Assembly: GCA_016706865.1 (NCBI GenBank)
Contig: JADJIS010000002.1
Coordinates: forward strand, 620,001 to 684,000
Reading direction: 5' to 3'
DNA: 64,000 nt
Source: Bacteroidota bacterium
GTDB taxonomy: Bacteria > Bacteroidota > Bacteroidia > Chitinophagales > BACL12
The translations under genes were made by a program, and so were the position numbers. Under the pieces are notes generated by a model. The model was given only the letters and a program-made list of their open reading frames with translations, did not search any database and was not told the origin of the DNA. Below, one piece after another: positions 15,870 through 25,069 of the stretch. Position 1 is the first letter of the stretch. Each line of letters begins with the position of its first letter.

Positions 15870-17243
15870 ATGGCAGCTAAATCAAAAACAGCCTTTTTTT
15901 GTCAGCAATGTGGGTTCGAATCGCCAAAATGGCAAGGGAAATGCCCCAGTTGTAACCAGTGGAACACTTTTGTGGAGGAAGTTGTGGAAAGGCAAGAGCC
16001 AAAGGAGATCTGGAAGGAGGAAAAACCTGATAAACGGGGAAATAAACCCATTTTACTCGATGAAATTGCAGCGGGAGATGTACAAAGAATTGTTACCATC
16101 GACCTCGAATTGAACAGAACACTTGGCGGCGGAATAGTGCCCGGAAGTCTGATTTTGGTTGGCGGGGAACCCGGAATAGGCAAGTCAACTTTGTTATTAC
16201 AACTCGCTCTCGAGCTAAGAAAAATAAAAGTTTTATATGTGAGTGGTGAAGAAAGTGAGCAACAAATTAAAATGCGCGCTGAACGACTAAAAGGAAAAAA
16301 TCCTGAATTATTTATTTCCACGGAAGTTTCTATCGGAAAATTATTTACTCAGATTAAAAATCTGGAACCTGGTTTAGTAATAATTGATTCCATCCAAACA
16401 TTAATTTCCGATTTTGTAGATGCAACTGCAGGAAGTATTGCGCAGATAAAAGAATGTGCCGGACAATTGCAGCGTTATGCCAAAGAAAGTAATGTTCCTG
16501 TTTTTATTATCGGACATATTAATAAAGAAGGATATATAGCAGGACCAAAAATATTGGAGCACATGGTGGATTCTGTTTTACAATTTGAAGGTGATAGAAA
16601 TTATACCCATCGGATCTTACGCACCATTAAAAATCGTTTTGGTTCCACAAGTGAAATTGGTATTTATAAAATGGAAGGTGATGGATTAAAACAAGTAAAT
16701 AATCCCAGTGAATTATTAATTACCGAAAAGGATGAACCGTTAAGCGGAGTAGCTATAGCTGCCACCATGGAAGGTATGCGACCGATGTTAATTGAAGTGC
16801 AGGCATTGGTGAGTCCTGCAGTATATGGAAATCCGCAAAGAACAGCAACAGGATTTGATCTGCGAAGAATGAGTATGTTGCTTGCAGTTTTAGAAAAACG
16901 CGGAGGATTTGCATTCGGAAATAAGGATGTGTTTTTAAATATTGCGGGAGGGTTGCGGGTGGAAGATCCTGCAATTGATCTGAGTATAGCATGTGCGCTT
17001 TTATCTTCCATTGAAGATACTTTTATGCCAATGAATATTTGTTTCGCTGCAGAAATAGGATTGAGCGGAGAACTGCGCGGAGTAAGCCGAATTGAACAAC
17101 GCATAATGGAAGCAGAAAAATTAGGATTCGAAATTATTTATATCTCCAAACACAACATGAAATCGCTGAATATTAAAAAATATAATATTGAGGTGAGGGC
17201 TGCGGGGAAGATGGAGGAGGTTTATCAGCGGCTTTTTGTTTAA
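15870..17243 (+). CDS. radA: RadA/Sms DNA-repair ATPase
   Basis: A 457-residue protein of normal length. The N-terminal C4 zinc finger uses Cys11, Cys14, Cys25 and Cys28 (CQQC...CPSC). The RecA-like core has Walker A GGEPGIGKSTLL at about 98-109, Walker B LVIIDSIQT, and the RadA-specific KNRFGSTSEIG motif. The C-terminal Lon-like domain contains DVFLNIAGGLRVEDPAIDL. RadA promotes branch migration and processing of recombination intermediates. In other Bacteroidota radA often lies near panC/panD; here it does not. A five-unit TGACAAT array starts 17 bp after the stop. Confidence 0.96.
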   Translation: MAAKSKTAFFCQQCGFESPKWQGKCPSCNQWNTFVEEVVERQEPKEIWKEEKPDKRGNKPILLDEIAAGDVQRIVTIDLELNRTLGGGIVPGSLILVGGEPGIGKSTLLLQLALELRKIKVLYVSGEESEQQIKMRAERLKGKNPELFISTEVSIGKLFTQIKNLEPGLVIIDSIQTLISDFVDATAGSIAQIKECAGQLQRYAKESNVPVFIIGHINKEGYIAGPKILEHMVDSVLQFEGDRNYTHRILRTIKNRFGSTSEIGIYKMEGDGLKQVNNPSELLITEKDEPLSGVAIAATMEGMRPMLIEVQALVSPAVYGNPQRTATGFDLRRMSMLLAVLEKRGGFAFGNKDVFLNIAGGLRVEDPAIDLSIACALLSSIEDTFMPMNICFAAEIGLSGELRGVSRIEQRIMEAEKLGFEIIYISKHNMKSLNIKKYNIEVRAAGKMEEVYQRLFV

Positions 17244-17260
17244 CAGAAAAGTAAAAAAAT

Positions 17261-17295
17261 TGACAATTGACAATTGACAATTGACAATTGACAAT
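17261..17295 (+). repeat. Perfect heptamer array, five TGACAAT units, after radA
   Basis: Five identical 7-bp units in phase from 17261 to 17295, 17 bp after the radA stop. The same word (alternating with TGATAAT) recurs in the same sense at the end of the head-GIN gene, 34541-34568. Confidence 0.97.
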
Positions 17296-17436
17296 TTTTG
17301 GATTTTCGTCGGATTGGAGTTAAGATTTCTATTGGTAAGTCAGTGCTAATTCTCAACTCTCAATACAAAAGAAACTTTTAAACTTTATCCCCGTTTCATT
17401 GTTTATAGTTCAATGAATAACTTAACATTTATAACA

Positions 17437-17964
17437 ATGTTGAAGAAAAAGGGATTTATAATCATTTTATTTTCAATTTTAGCATATACAAATATGTCAG
17501 CACAAACAATGCAAACAGTTCCAAATGTGGATCTCGCAAAATATGCCGGAAAATGGTATGAAATTGCCTCCTTTCCTCAACGATTTCAGAAAGGTTGCCA
17601 TTGCACCACTGCTGAATACACCCCAACCGATAAAGGTTATATTATTGTGGAAAACAGGTGTAATAAGGATAGTGTAAAAGGAACACTATCCTATATAAAA
17701 GGCAAGGCATTTGTTGAAAAAAATTCAGGAAATGCGAAATTGAAAGTGCAATTTTTCTGGCCTTTTAAAGGCAAATATTGGATAATTGATCTGGCAGATG
17801 ATTATAGTTATGCTGTGGTGAGTCATCCTAATAAAAAATATTTGTGGATATTGTCGAGGACACCCTTAATGGATGAGAAAGAATATCAGGCAATAATTGA
17901 AAGGACAAGAGAAAAGGGTTTAGATGTAAGTAAACTCAGAATCACCGATCAGAAATGTAATTAA
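17437..17964 (+). CDS. Lipocalin family protein (Blc-like)
   Basis: I start at ATG 17437 (MLKKKGFIIILFSILAYTNM), a signal peptide cleaved near SAQ, giving 175 residues; an in-frame ATG 24 bp upstream adds only a short polar stretch. The mature sequence opens with VPNVDLAKYAGKWYEIASFP, the lipocalin GxW motif, and includes KLKVQFFWPFKGKYWIIDLADDYSYAVVSHP and LWILSRTP, matching bacterial lipocalin Blc/ApoD relatives. There is no lipobox Cys at the expected position, unlike E. coli Blc, so it is probably periplasmic or secreted. It should bind a hydrophobic ligand such as lysophospholipid. Confidence 0.88.
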   Translation: MLKKKGFIIILFSILAYTNMSAQTMQTVPNVDLAKYAGKWYEIASFPQRFQKGCHCTTAEYTPTDKGYIIVENRCNKDSVKGTLSYIKGKAFVEKNSGNAKLKVQFFWPFKGKYWIIDLADDYSYAVVSHPNKKYLWILSRTPLMDEKEYQAIIERTREKGLDVSKLRITDQKCN

Positions 17965-18016
17965 CAGTGCATTAAATTTCAATTCGGTGTTTTCGCTTAT
18001 TTTATTCTCTATTATT

Positions 18017-18934
18017 TTATTGGTCCAAATCATTTTTTAACATTTTTGAAAACTCTGAACTGCCGGCATAATTCATATGTCCACCATCATTAAAGTATTT
18101 TTTGTCATTGTTTATATATGAACGCCTCTCAGTGTTATATTGTAAAAAAGGAATGTTATTTGAAACACAAATGGAATCATAATATTTTTGCAATCCCGAG
18201 TTTTTATATTTAATTCCAGAGGAATTATAAGCGGGTGGGTTTATAAAAATCAATTCTATTCCTTCCTTTATAAAGGTATTAATTAAATTTTCAAATATCT
18301 TTTGTTGATCTTTTTCAATTTTAAAATTTTCTATTTCCAATTCGTTGATCGGCCTGCCAATTTCCTGTACCGGAATGAACCCCGCATTATATTCTGCTGT
18401 CAAATATGGATATGGATCATAATTTATAAGCCTTTGTGGCGACCTTCTGTTTTTAAGAACCGGAAATCTATTGTTTATCAGCGTAGTTTTATTCAGACCT
18501 TTATTGCTGATTAAACTGCTTAAATAAATATTGGTTGGGTAATATAGTGCATCATGTTCAAAGGTTCTCCAAAGTTCTTCCGTATCAAAAAGGAACCATT
18601 CCACTGCAAAAATAATTTTGTCGGGCTTTGGATAATTAGGTTTGAATATGGTTTGATACCAATTTTGATAAAACTCCGGATTGGCACCATCGCAGGCGAA
18701 ATTATAAACTATTGTTCCCGTATCATTTAATAGGGCAGGTTGTATACCATGTGTTGCATGTGATGTGCCTAAAATTATTGTGTTGGCATTATAAACAGGA
18801 TGTAATATCTCCTTGTATTGAAATCCAAAGTAATCATATGGTGTTATAGTTTGTTTAAAGCGAAAATTCAATATAATTAATATTATAAAGACTATAAGAA
18901 AAAAACCAAAACTTTGTGCAAGAAATTTCTTCAT
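18017..18934 (-). CDS. Membrane-anchored SGNH-like protein, partner of MBOAT acyltransferase
   Basis: A 305-residue protein with one N-terminal transmembrane helix (about residues 7-24) and an extracytoplasmic domain. IILGTSHATHGIQP resembles the GxSxxxxG block I of SGNH hydrolases, and YFNDGGHMNYAGSSEFSKML near the end resembles the DxxH block V. The combination is like the AlgJ/AlgX or DltD-type partners of AlgI. It begins 5 bp after the MBOAT stop, so the two are one operon. I infer that it transfers or removes acyl groups on an exported polysaccharide or other surface molecule; the substrate is unknown. Confidence 0.75.
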   Translation of the reverse strand: MKKFLAQSFGFFLIVFIILIILNFRFKQTITPYDYFGFQYKEILHPVYNANTIILGTSHATHGIQPALLNDTGTIVYNFACDGANPEFYQNWYQTIFKPNYPKPDKIIFAVEWFLFDTEELWRTFEHDALYYPTNIYLSSLISNKGLNKTTLINNRFPVLKNRRSPQRLINYDPYPYLTAEYNAGFIPVQEIGRPINELEIENFKIEKDQQKIFENLINTFIKEGIELIFINPPAYNSSGIKYKNSGLQKYYDSICVSNNIPFLQYNTERRSYINNDKKYFNDGGHMNYAGSSEFSKMLKNDLDQ

Positions 18935-18939
18935 AAAAA

Positions 18940-20376
18940 TTAAAATTGAAAATAAATAAATTCCTGACTGTTACCTGAATAAACATATATAACTGCTAAT
19001 ATTATTAAATAAATGCTCCATCTTATTACTCCGGATCTAATGTTTCTCATGTTTGAAATTCCAAATTGATGTTCCCTGCCAAGCCACTCCACTATCAGGA
19101 AAATTGGAACAAAAACCTTTACAGTAGTCGGTATGAGAAGCGGATCTTTAAAAAGTGAATTTGAAAATATGGTAGAAATGTATTGAAATGCATGTGGAAG
19201 ATCATCTGCCCTGAAAAATATCCAAGCTAAAACCACCAGCATAAATGTCAGGATCATTTTAAAGAAGTCTTTGATGCCAGGTAAATATTTTCCTGCAGCA
19301 ATAATATCCAGATTGTTTCTGTTTTTATTTAATAACAATAAAGGGATAAAATAGATAGCATTAAGTGCACCCCAGGCTATAAATGTCCAATTTGCACCAT
19401 GCCAGAATCCACTGATTATAAATATGATAAAGGTGTTTCTCACTTTAGTAACTACATTTCCCTTACTACCTCCTAACGGAATATATAAATAATCTCTGAA
19501 CCAGGTGGAAAGTGATATATGCCATCGTCGCCAGAATTCAGCAATATCTCTTGAAAAATAGGGGTAGGCAAAATTTCTTAACAGATCTATACCAAATAGT
19601 TTTGCAGTGCCAATTGCAATATCAGAATATCCTGAAAAATCGCAATAAATTTGAAAGGCAAAAAATACGGCACCCAATAAAAGAGTACTTCCTGAATACA
19701 TTTCTGAATTGTTAAATACCTCATTTGCGTAAATTGCACATTGATCGGCAATCACAATTTTTTTAAATAACCCCCACAATATTTGCCTTAATCCATCAAC
19801 GGCGTGATCATGATCAAAAGTTCTTTTTTTCTGAATTTGGGGTAGGAGATGTGTAGCTCTTTCAATGGGACCCGCAACCAAAAGAGGGAAAAAACTTACA
19901 AATACTCCGTATATCAGAAAACTGCGTTCAGCCTTAATTCTGCCTTTGTATATATCAATTACATACGACAATCCATGAAAAGTATAAAAGGAAATACCTA
20001 CGGGTAAGATCACTTTCAAGGTCCATGGATTTACCTGTAGTCCGAATTGGGATAGCAGCTCTCCAAAGGATTCTGCAAAAAAGTTGAAATATTTAAAAAA
20101 CCCTAAAAATCCGAGATTAATAATGATACTTAAATAAAACCAAAATTTCTTGTGATTTTTATTCTTCGCCTTTTCAATTTTTAAGCCCGACAAATAATCC
20201 AATAGGGTGGAAAACAGTAAAAGAAAAAGAAATCTCCAATCCCAGCATGCATAAAAAAAATAACTGGATGCTAATAGTAATACATTCTGAAATTTAAGAT
20301 TTCTGTTGGCAACAAACCAATACAGTATAAATACTATAGGCAGAAACAGGGCGAAACCAAGGGAATTAAAAAGCAT
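18940..20376 (-). CDS. MBOAT O-acyltransferase (AlgI-like)
   Basis: A 478-residue polytopic membrane protein of the AlgI/DltB class. Landmarks: FYACWDWRFLFLLLFSTLLDYLSG near the start, PVGISFYTFHGLSYVIDIYKG, GPIERATHLLPQ, FQIYCDFSGYSDIAIGTAKLFG, LRNFAYPYFSRDIAEFWRRWHISLSTWFRDYLYIPLGGSKG and the catalytic-His segment SGFWHGANWTFIAWG. These enzymes move acyl groups (often acetyl) across the membrane to extracytoplasmic acceptors. The SGNH-like gene follows after 5 bp. Residue length and motif set are complete, so it is probably functional. Confidence 0.93.
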   Translation of the reverse strand: MLFNSLGFALFLPIVFILYWFVANRNLKFQNVLLLASSYFFYACWDWRFLFLLLFSTLLDYLSGLKIEKAKNKNHKKFWFYLSIIINLGFLGFFKYFNFFAESFGELLSQFGLQVNPWTLKVILPVGISFYTFHGLSYVIDIYKGRIKAERSFLIYGVFVSFFPLLVAGPIERATHLLPQIQKKRTFDHDHAVDGLRQILWGLFKKIVIADQCAIYANEVFNNSEMYSGSTLLLGAVFFAFQIYCDFSGYSDIAIGTAKLFGIDLLRNFAYPYFSRDIAEFWRRWHISLSTWFRDYLYIPLGGSKGNVVTKVRNTFIIFIISGFWHGANWTFIAWGALNAIYFIPLLLLNKNRNNLDIIAAGKYLPGIKDFFKMILTFMLVVLAWIFFRADDLPHAFQYISTIFSNSLFKDPLLIPTTVKVFVPIFLIVEWLGREHQFGISNMRNIRSGVIRWSIYLIILAVIYVYSGNSQEFIYFQF

Positions 20377-20500
20377 CTTATGGGCAGAAGATTTGCATAA
20401 AAGTAATTAATTGGCGTAAGGTTAAAAATTTTTTAACAGTGCTAGAACGGTATTAAGCTGTAAAAATGACTTAAAAATATGATTTGTTTAGTTTAAAATT

Positions 20501-20944
20501 TCAATTTGAAACCTCATTCCATTCGGCGGAGGACATTTCAAATTTAATTTCTCCCTTACCATAAATTCCAACTTCCCTCCAACCAGCATTTCGATAAAAT
20601 TTTTCCGCTCTTGTATTTGGTGAGGTGCTGAGCCAAACAGTTTTGTCAGTTTGAGAAAAATACCATTTCAACATAGTGTCGTGTAATTTTTTTCCTATAC
20701 CCATTTTTTCATATTCGGGTAAAATAAATAATGCCCATATATTATTTTCCCGCAGATCGGCAATAGCAAATCCAACCAATAAATTATTCGTCTCGCAAAC
20801 CCATCCTTTGCCTCTGTTTGTTATGTATTCAAAACAATCGGCATCTGTAACTAAATTGGGATCCGATAAAATGTTTTCTTTTACAGAATGGCGGATAATT
20901 TGAATCTCGGGGATGTCTGTAACCAACGCCTCTCTTATTTTCAT
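20501..20944 (-). CDS. GNAT-family N-acetyltransferase
   Basis: A 147-residue single-domain GNAT enzyme. The central IWALFILPEYEKMGIGKKLHDTML carries the acetyl-CoA pyrophosphate loop (Q/RxxGxG/A variant EKMGIGKKL), and the C-terminal LSTSPNTRAEKFYRNAGWREVGIYGKGEIKFEM is the usual beta-4/alpha-4 region with the Tyr. The start ATG at 20944 gives a full-length N-terminus (KIREALVTDIPEIQIIRHS). The acceptor substrate is not predictable. It is divergent from the T9SS gene at 21053 and separated from MBOAT by about 125 bp of AT-rich sequence without features. Confidence 0.85.
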   Translation of the reverse strand: MKIREALVTDIPEIQIIRHSVKENILSDPNLVTDADCFEYITNRGKGWVCETNNLLVGFAIADLRENNIWALFILPEYEKMGIGKKLHDTMLKWYFSQTDKTVWLSTSPNTRAEKFYRNAGWREVGIYGKGEIKFEMSSAEWNEVSN

Positions 20945-21026
20945 AGTGCTAAGGTATAATTCCGTACCGGGATTATGTATTTTGACCTTTCAGATAGAAT
21001 AAATGTTACAGCTTTTCCAAATTTAT

Positions 21027-21034
21027 TATCTTTG
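21027..21034 (+). promoter_or_regulatory. -7 promoter box TATCTTTG upstream of the T9SS gene
   Basis: It matches TAnnTTTG and ends 18 bp before the ATG at 21053. This position supports choosing 21053 over the in-frame start 78 bp upstream, which would place the promoter inside the gene. Confidence 0.45.
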
Positions 21035-21052
21035 AAAATATTTTCATCCAAA

Positions 21053-22342
21053 ATGAAGCACCTCAATAACCATTTATTTGCCTTTTTTTTACTTTTATTT
21101 TCTGCCGGAATTGTGTTATCGCAAAACATTTCCGTGAAACCACTTGCTGAAAATTTCAATAAGGTAAATTCTAAAATCGTTCCTCCAGTTAATGACTGGC
21201 CTTGCGATGCAACCGTTCTTGAAGTAAATGAAAGTTGTTTGTTTGTAGATGGTACAAATGTGGGAGCCACAAATTCTGACGAAGCTATTGTTACCTGCGA
21301 TGGTGATAGTGAGGGAGATATTTGGTTTCAGTTTACCGTTCCAGCCGGAGAATTTGTAATAATTGAAACTGATAATGGACCAACGGTAAATGATATGGGT
21401 ATGCAGATCTATCATGGTTCTTGTGCCGACCTAAATAACTATCCTTCCGGTTGTATTGCGGATGGAAGTTCTTATGCTGATCTAATGCCTGGTTTCGCAA
21501 TAGTACTGGCACCGGCAGGCACTACAATATTCTTGCGTTTGTGGGAAGTAAATAATGATGCCTTTGGTGATTTTTCGATCTGCGCTTATTCAGAATGTAT
21601 CGAATCCATTGTGCCGGACGGCATAATAGCCACGGATACAATTTTATGTGATGAAGGTACTGTTACCTTAACAATTGATAATGGATCTTTAGGTTCAATG
21701 GCAAGTTGGATATGGTATGAGGACAATTGTGAATCAACCCCCATCAGCACGGATGATAATTTAGTTGTTTCACCTGATGTTAGCACAACTTATTACGTTC
21801 AGGCGGATGGTGCATGTTTCACAACTTTCTGCGTTCATTTAAGAATCGAAATTTCATCAGCACCGGAAACTCCTGTAATAATAGTTGACGACTGTAAATT
21901 AACTACGTATATTTTAAATGATGCAACCTATACCTGGTATCTGGATGGTGAAATAATTTCCGGGGAAACCAGTCATCTGATCAATATTAACGAAAGTGGC
22001 AACTACACTGTAATGATCACAAATGAAGACGGTTGTTCAATTTCGTCGGACGATGTTTTTGTGAATTGTGAAGCATTAGGAATTGATGATATTGTATCTG
22101 CAGATATCAGTGTATATCCTAATCCGGGAAACGGAGAATTTAATTTAGAAATAGGAGGATATTCCGGCGAATTATCCCTACAGATATTTGATATAATGGG
22201 AAGAGAAGTGAATAAACAAAATATATTTATTTCCCCTCAAAATAATACTGTTTCCATACAATTACCTGTGCCATCAGGCATGTATTTTTTACAGGTAAAG
22301 AATGAGGATGTTGATGAAGGTGCTGTTTTGATGATAGAATAA
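21053..22342 (+). CDS. T9SS type A sorting-domain secreted protein
   Basis: Starts at ATG 21053 (MKHLNNHLFAFFLLLFSAGI, signal peptide ending near VLSQ), 429 residues. The N-terminal half (NDWPCDATVLEVNESCLFVDGTNVGATN ... GDIWFQFTVPAGEFVIIETDNG) resembles the beta-sandwich pre-peptidase-like domains common in Bacteroidota secreted proteins. A PKD/Ig-like stretch follows (TTYYVQADGACFTTFC, ESGNYTVMITNEDGCS). The last 80 residues are a type IX sorting domain (ISVYPNPGNGEFNLEI, LQIFDIMGREVN, SGMYFLQVKNED). It is predicted to be exported through the type IX system and anchored or released at the surface. No catalytic domain is recognised. Confidence 0.85.
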   Translation: MKHLNNHLFAFFLLLFSAGIVLSQNISVKPLAENFNKVNSKIVPPVNDWPCDATVLEVNESCLFVDGTNVGATNSDEAIVTCDGDSEGDIWFQFTVPAGEFVIIETDNGPTVNDMGMQIYHGSCADLNNYPSGCIADGSSYADLMPGFAIVLAPAGTTIFLRLWEVNNDAFGDFSICAYSECIESIVPDGIIATDTILCDEGTVTLTIDNGSLGSMASWIWYEDNCESTPISTDDNLVVSPDVSTTYYVQADGACFTTFCVHLRIEISSAPETPVIIVDDCKLTTYILNDATYTWYLDGEIISGETSHLININESGNYTVMITNEDGCSISSDDVFVNCEALGIDDIVSADISVYPNPGNGEFNLEIGGYSGELSLQIFDIMGREVNKQNIFISPQNNTVSIQLPVPSGMYFLQVKNEDVDEGAVLMIE

Positions 22343-22351
22343 TTAATTCCA

Positions 22352-22813
22352 TTAATCTAAATGTTCTCCACGTATTATTTTTTGTAAGAATACGCGCATG
22401 GAGGAAAAATTATCGAACTGCATTTCTCTGAAATAGATTTCCTTGCCGTCAGTTGTAGTTAATTTTATCTTATCGTTTTCACTTTTTGTTGCAATTCTTC
22501 CCAAACTCTTTACAGTTTTCGGAACATAATGAAAAGTGCTGAATTCATGATATTGAATAGTGATCTTTTTTCGCGTTACAAATGCCATAATTGTTAAATA
22601 ACTTTCATAAAACAAAACAACTTTAAGCGATAAAATAACATTTATGGAATAGGTAAGCCATAAACAGGCTAAACCCACTGCCAACATACTTGCAATAGGA
22701 TCGTTACTTCCCATCAATATGGAATATAATATCCACCCAAAGAAAAAATATATAAAAATGGTAAGCACATAAACGATGCTGGTTTGGGATCGGAGGAGTA
22801 GTGGTTCGGGCAT
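22352..22813 (-). CDS. Small membrane protein with PH-like C-terminal domain, unknown function
   Basis: I start at ATG 22813 (MPEPLLLRSQTSIVYVLTIF), giving 153 residues. Two hydrophobic segments (about residues 13-34 and 42-65) are followed by a soluble domain with beta-strand pattern (VVLFYESYLTIMAFVTRKKITIQYHEFSTFHYVP, NDKIKLTTTDGKEIYFREMQ), which resembles bacterial PH-like (DUF304-type) domains. I do not recognise the family with certainty. It is convergent with the T9SS gene (stops 9 bp apart). Confidence 0.6.
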   Translation of the reverse strand: MPEPLLLRSQTSIVYVLTIFIYFFFGWILYSILMGSNDPIASMLAVGLACLWLTYSINVILSLKVVLFYESYLTIMAFVTRKKITIQYHEFSTFHYVPKTVKSLGRIATKSENDKIKLTTTDGKEIYFREMQFDNFSSMRVFLQKIIRGEHLD

Positions 22814-22890
22814 AAAAAACAAATTTACACAACACTTATAAGATCTATCCAATACACGTGTTTTTTTTCCATTTGAAATTCAATTTAATT

Positions 22891-24564
22891 TCACTCGCGA
22901 ACGGAGGGATTAACTATTATAGAAGGAAAGGGTTCTTCATAAGGTTTAATATTAAAAACCATCTCCAGGGTATAAATTATTCCCCGGTCAGCAATATTGG
23001 GATCTGATTCAACTACAGATAAATATATTTGTTTTGTAATATCTCTTCCATTAAAATCATTTAGATTAGCATTGAGACCTATACCATCTGGTGATTCGAA
23101 AAATTGGATCGTGGAACCCTCCCCTGAAAAAGCAGGTGAAAGAAGTTCAACTTTTAAATATTCCGCATTAAAAATTTTGTGTTGAATACTTATGGATTTA
23201 TCCACAACCTGCAATACATCTTTCATTAAGATAATTTCAGAATTTATTGAATTGTTACCTGATATTTTTAATATTGCTTTTAAAGGAGTTGATATAAAAT
23301 TATTGTTAGTTTCTATTTCAATCACCTCTTTATTTATTACTTTTATTGTTTTAGTGGTAATGATATATTTTACATCAAATTGTTTTCTTTTAGTTTGTTT
23401 TTCCAGTAATAGTGTGCAGAAAGCATAGGCACCAGGCTCTGTAAATAAAAGTGAGGTTGTTATTTTTAAATAACCCTGCAAAGTATTATTTGTTGATTTG
23501 CACATTTCCACAAATTCAGCTTTATAATTTGCATTCGGTAATTGAACTGTTGCTAGAACTTTATTTTTATAAACCAACTTCGGTACAATTACATTTCCAT
23601 CGGTTAATATTTCCATTCCATTTGCCGAATTCTGTGTCAGGATATAATTATTATATTGTTCTGATTCTATGGGAATTTCAATAGCTACATAATAACTATT
23701 CTCCATCTTTTCTGGTATCCATACTTTTTTTGTATCTCCATTACAAGATTCGAAATCGCTGATACTGTTAAATCTTGTACTGTTATCTCTGGCGAATAGA
23801 AGGTCATAAGTAAAAATATTCGCTCCGCGATCCTGCGTCTGCCACATTTGTTGAATAGGATGAATTTCTGCCCAACCTTTTTTTAATGTAAAACCTGAGG
23901 GAACAATAACTAAAGGCGATCCTCTATGTCCAAGATCCAAAACCCAGGGCCCATAAACGCAAGTTTGATTATTTTCCGGGTAGTTTAATGTTTCATCCGT
24001 AACGTAAATATCTGCATCACTGTTTTGGAAGTTAATTTCGTAGTGCAATGTACCTTTTAATTTTTCACGTATTTCAAAATCTCTTGTGGTAACTGCAATT
24101 ACTCCCGGTCGTGTGGACGAATCGCCAATAAATTTAAATACATCAAGCGGATCCACCCATGCATTGAAATCGCTGTCGTCACCATAATGTATAGGATAAC
24201 CATAGTCGGCCGAAGGGGGAGTTGACTTTTCGATCAAATTTCCACATAATGTTTTTTTATAACCATCTATAGGTTTCCAAGGTCCTCCTTTTTTACTTTC
24301 TGCGCTGCACAAACCTATATACTCATCCTTTTTGTAAAAACCCGTACCTGCAACTCCCATTTGATATTGCATGATAAAATGGAAGGCTTCTGTTTGTTCG
24401 GCAGTGGATGTAGGTGCTATATCAGGTAAAATAAAAGTTCCGGGTGAAGAATTATTTTCCGTATCTAATGTCGTATTCGATATTTCAATTCCGTCAAGTA
24501 CACCTTGCGCTAAAAGCGTAATTGGTAAAAGGAATAATAAAAAAATGAGTTTAATTTTTCGCAT
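22891..24564 (-). CDS. Secreted protein of unknown function
   Basis: A 557-residue protein with a signal peptide (MRKIKLIFLLFLLPITLLAQ). The rest is beta-rich and polar, with several Trp/Tyr-rich stretches (CVYGPWVLDLGHRGSPLVIVPSGFTLKKGWAEIHPIQQMWQ) and few helices. No T9SS C-terminal domain is visible; the C-terminus NIKPYEEPFPSIIVNPSVRE is unremarkable. I do not recognise a family. It is separated from nuoG by about 560 bp of intergenic sequence with repeats, and from the PH-like gene by about 80 bp. Confidence 0.6.
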   Translation of the reverse strand: MRKIKLIFLLFLLPITLLAQGVLDGIEISNTTLDTENNSSPGTFILPDIAPTSTAEQTEAFHFIMQYQMGVAGTGFYKKDEYIGLCSAESKKGGPWKPIDGYKKTLCGNLIEKSTPPSADYGYPIHYGDDSDFNAWVDPLDVFKFIGDSSTRPGVIAVTTRDFEIREKLKGTLHYEINFQNSDADIYVTDETLNYPENNQTCVYGPWVLDLGHRGSPLVIVPSGFTLKKGWAEIHPIQQMWQTQDRGANIFTYDLLFARDNSTRFNSISDFESCNGDTKKVWIPEKMENSYYVAIEIPIESEQYNNYILTQNSANGMEILTDGNVIVPKLVYKNKVLATVQLPNANYKAEFVEMCKSTNNTLQGYLKITTSLLFTEPGAYAFCTLLLEKQTKRKQFDVKYIITTKTIKVINKEVIEIETNNNFISTPLKAILKISGNNSINSEIILMKDVLQVVDKSISIQHKIFNAEYLKVELLSPAFSGEGSTIQFFESPDGIGLNANLNDFNGRDITKQIYLSVVESDPNIADRGIIYTLEMVFNIKPYEEPFPSIIVNPSVRE

Positions 24565-24812
24565 AGGGAATAGGTTGGGTTAGCAAGGGTTCTAATGTAA
24601 AAATATAAAAAATGGATTAGGGGGTATCGTACCCCTTAAATTAGTAAGGTTAAAATTGATGGTCTATGTTACAAAAACAAGGTAATAAAATGAAAAATTT
24701 GTTACAAAGTAGGGGTAATAAATAAAAAATTGTCTCAGGGACTAGGGTAAAATATTTAATGGAATAGGTTCAAATTGGCAATAAATCATCCAGGATATAA
24801 CAATGTGATTTT

Positions 24813-24840
24813 GTAATGCCGCAATTCATTGCGACTCTAC
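24813..24840. repeat. Diverged copy of the GTAGAG...GCAAT palindromic element
   Basis: GTAATGCCGCAATTC / GAATTGCGACTCTAC-type arms around the centre resemble the core of the palindrome at 5640-5677 (GTAGAGACGCAATGC...). Arms are imperfect. Confidence 0.5.
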
Positions 24841-24940
24841 GATAAACCATAAATTCAGGCTGGCGCTTTAATTTGAAATTAATGTAAAATTTACTGAAGT
24901 CCCCCGACCAGCCCTCGAAAAAATTGCAAGGTATTTTATC

Positions 24941-25013
24941 TGCACCCGATTGTAGCGGAAACCCCGCAGCGAGGAACGAGCGAGGAGTTGAAGCGAAAAG
25001 CGGGACCGACCCT
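24941..25013. repeat. GC-rich repeat-like block upstream of nuoG
   Basis: A block much richer in GC than its surroundings: ACCCGATTGTAGCGGAAACC, then GAGGAACGAGCGAGGAG and GAAGCGAAAAGCGGGACCG. GCGGAAACCCCGC-type and AGCGGG self-complementarity is visible. It resembles dispersed GC-rich repeats I recall from other Bacteroidota; only one copy is in the window. Confidence 0.45.
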
Positions 25014-25069
25014 TCGAAAGAACCCAAAAAGATATGTGCTCCAATTTTTTTTATCCTCTTATTAATCCG

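Larger units (their letters stand above)
24565..25069. other. Intergenic region upstream of nuoG with palindromic elements
   Basis: About 500 bp without a credible gene. It contains a small hairpin GGGGTATCGTACCCC (about 24619-24633), a diverged palindromic element (24813-24840) and a GC-rich repeat-like block (about 24941-25013). An 85-residue minus-strand ORF through it is rejected because it follows the repeat. Confidence 0.6.

Noticed and set aside
24770..25027. 85-residue minus-strand ORF upstream of nuoG
   Set aside because: It reads through a palindromic element and a GC-rich repeat block and covers the nuoG promoter side; no family resemblance.
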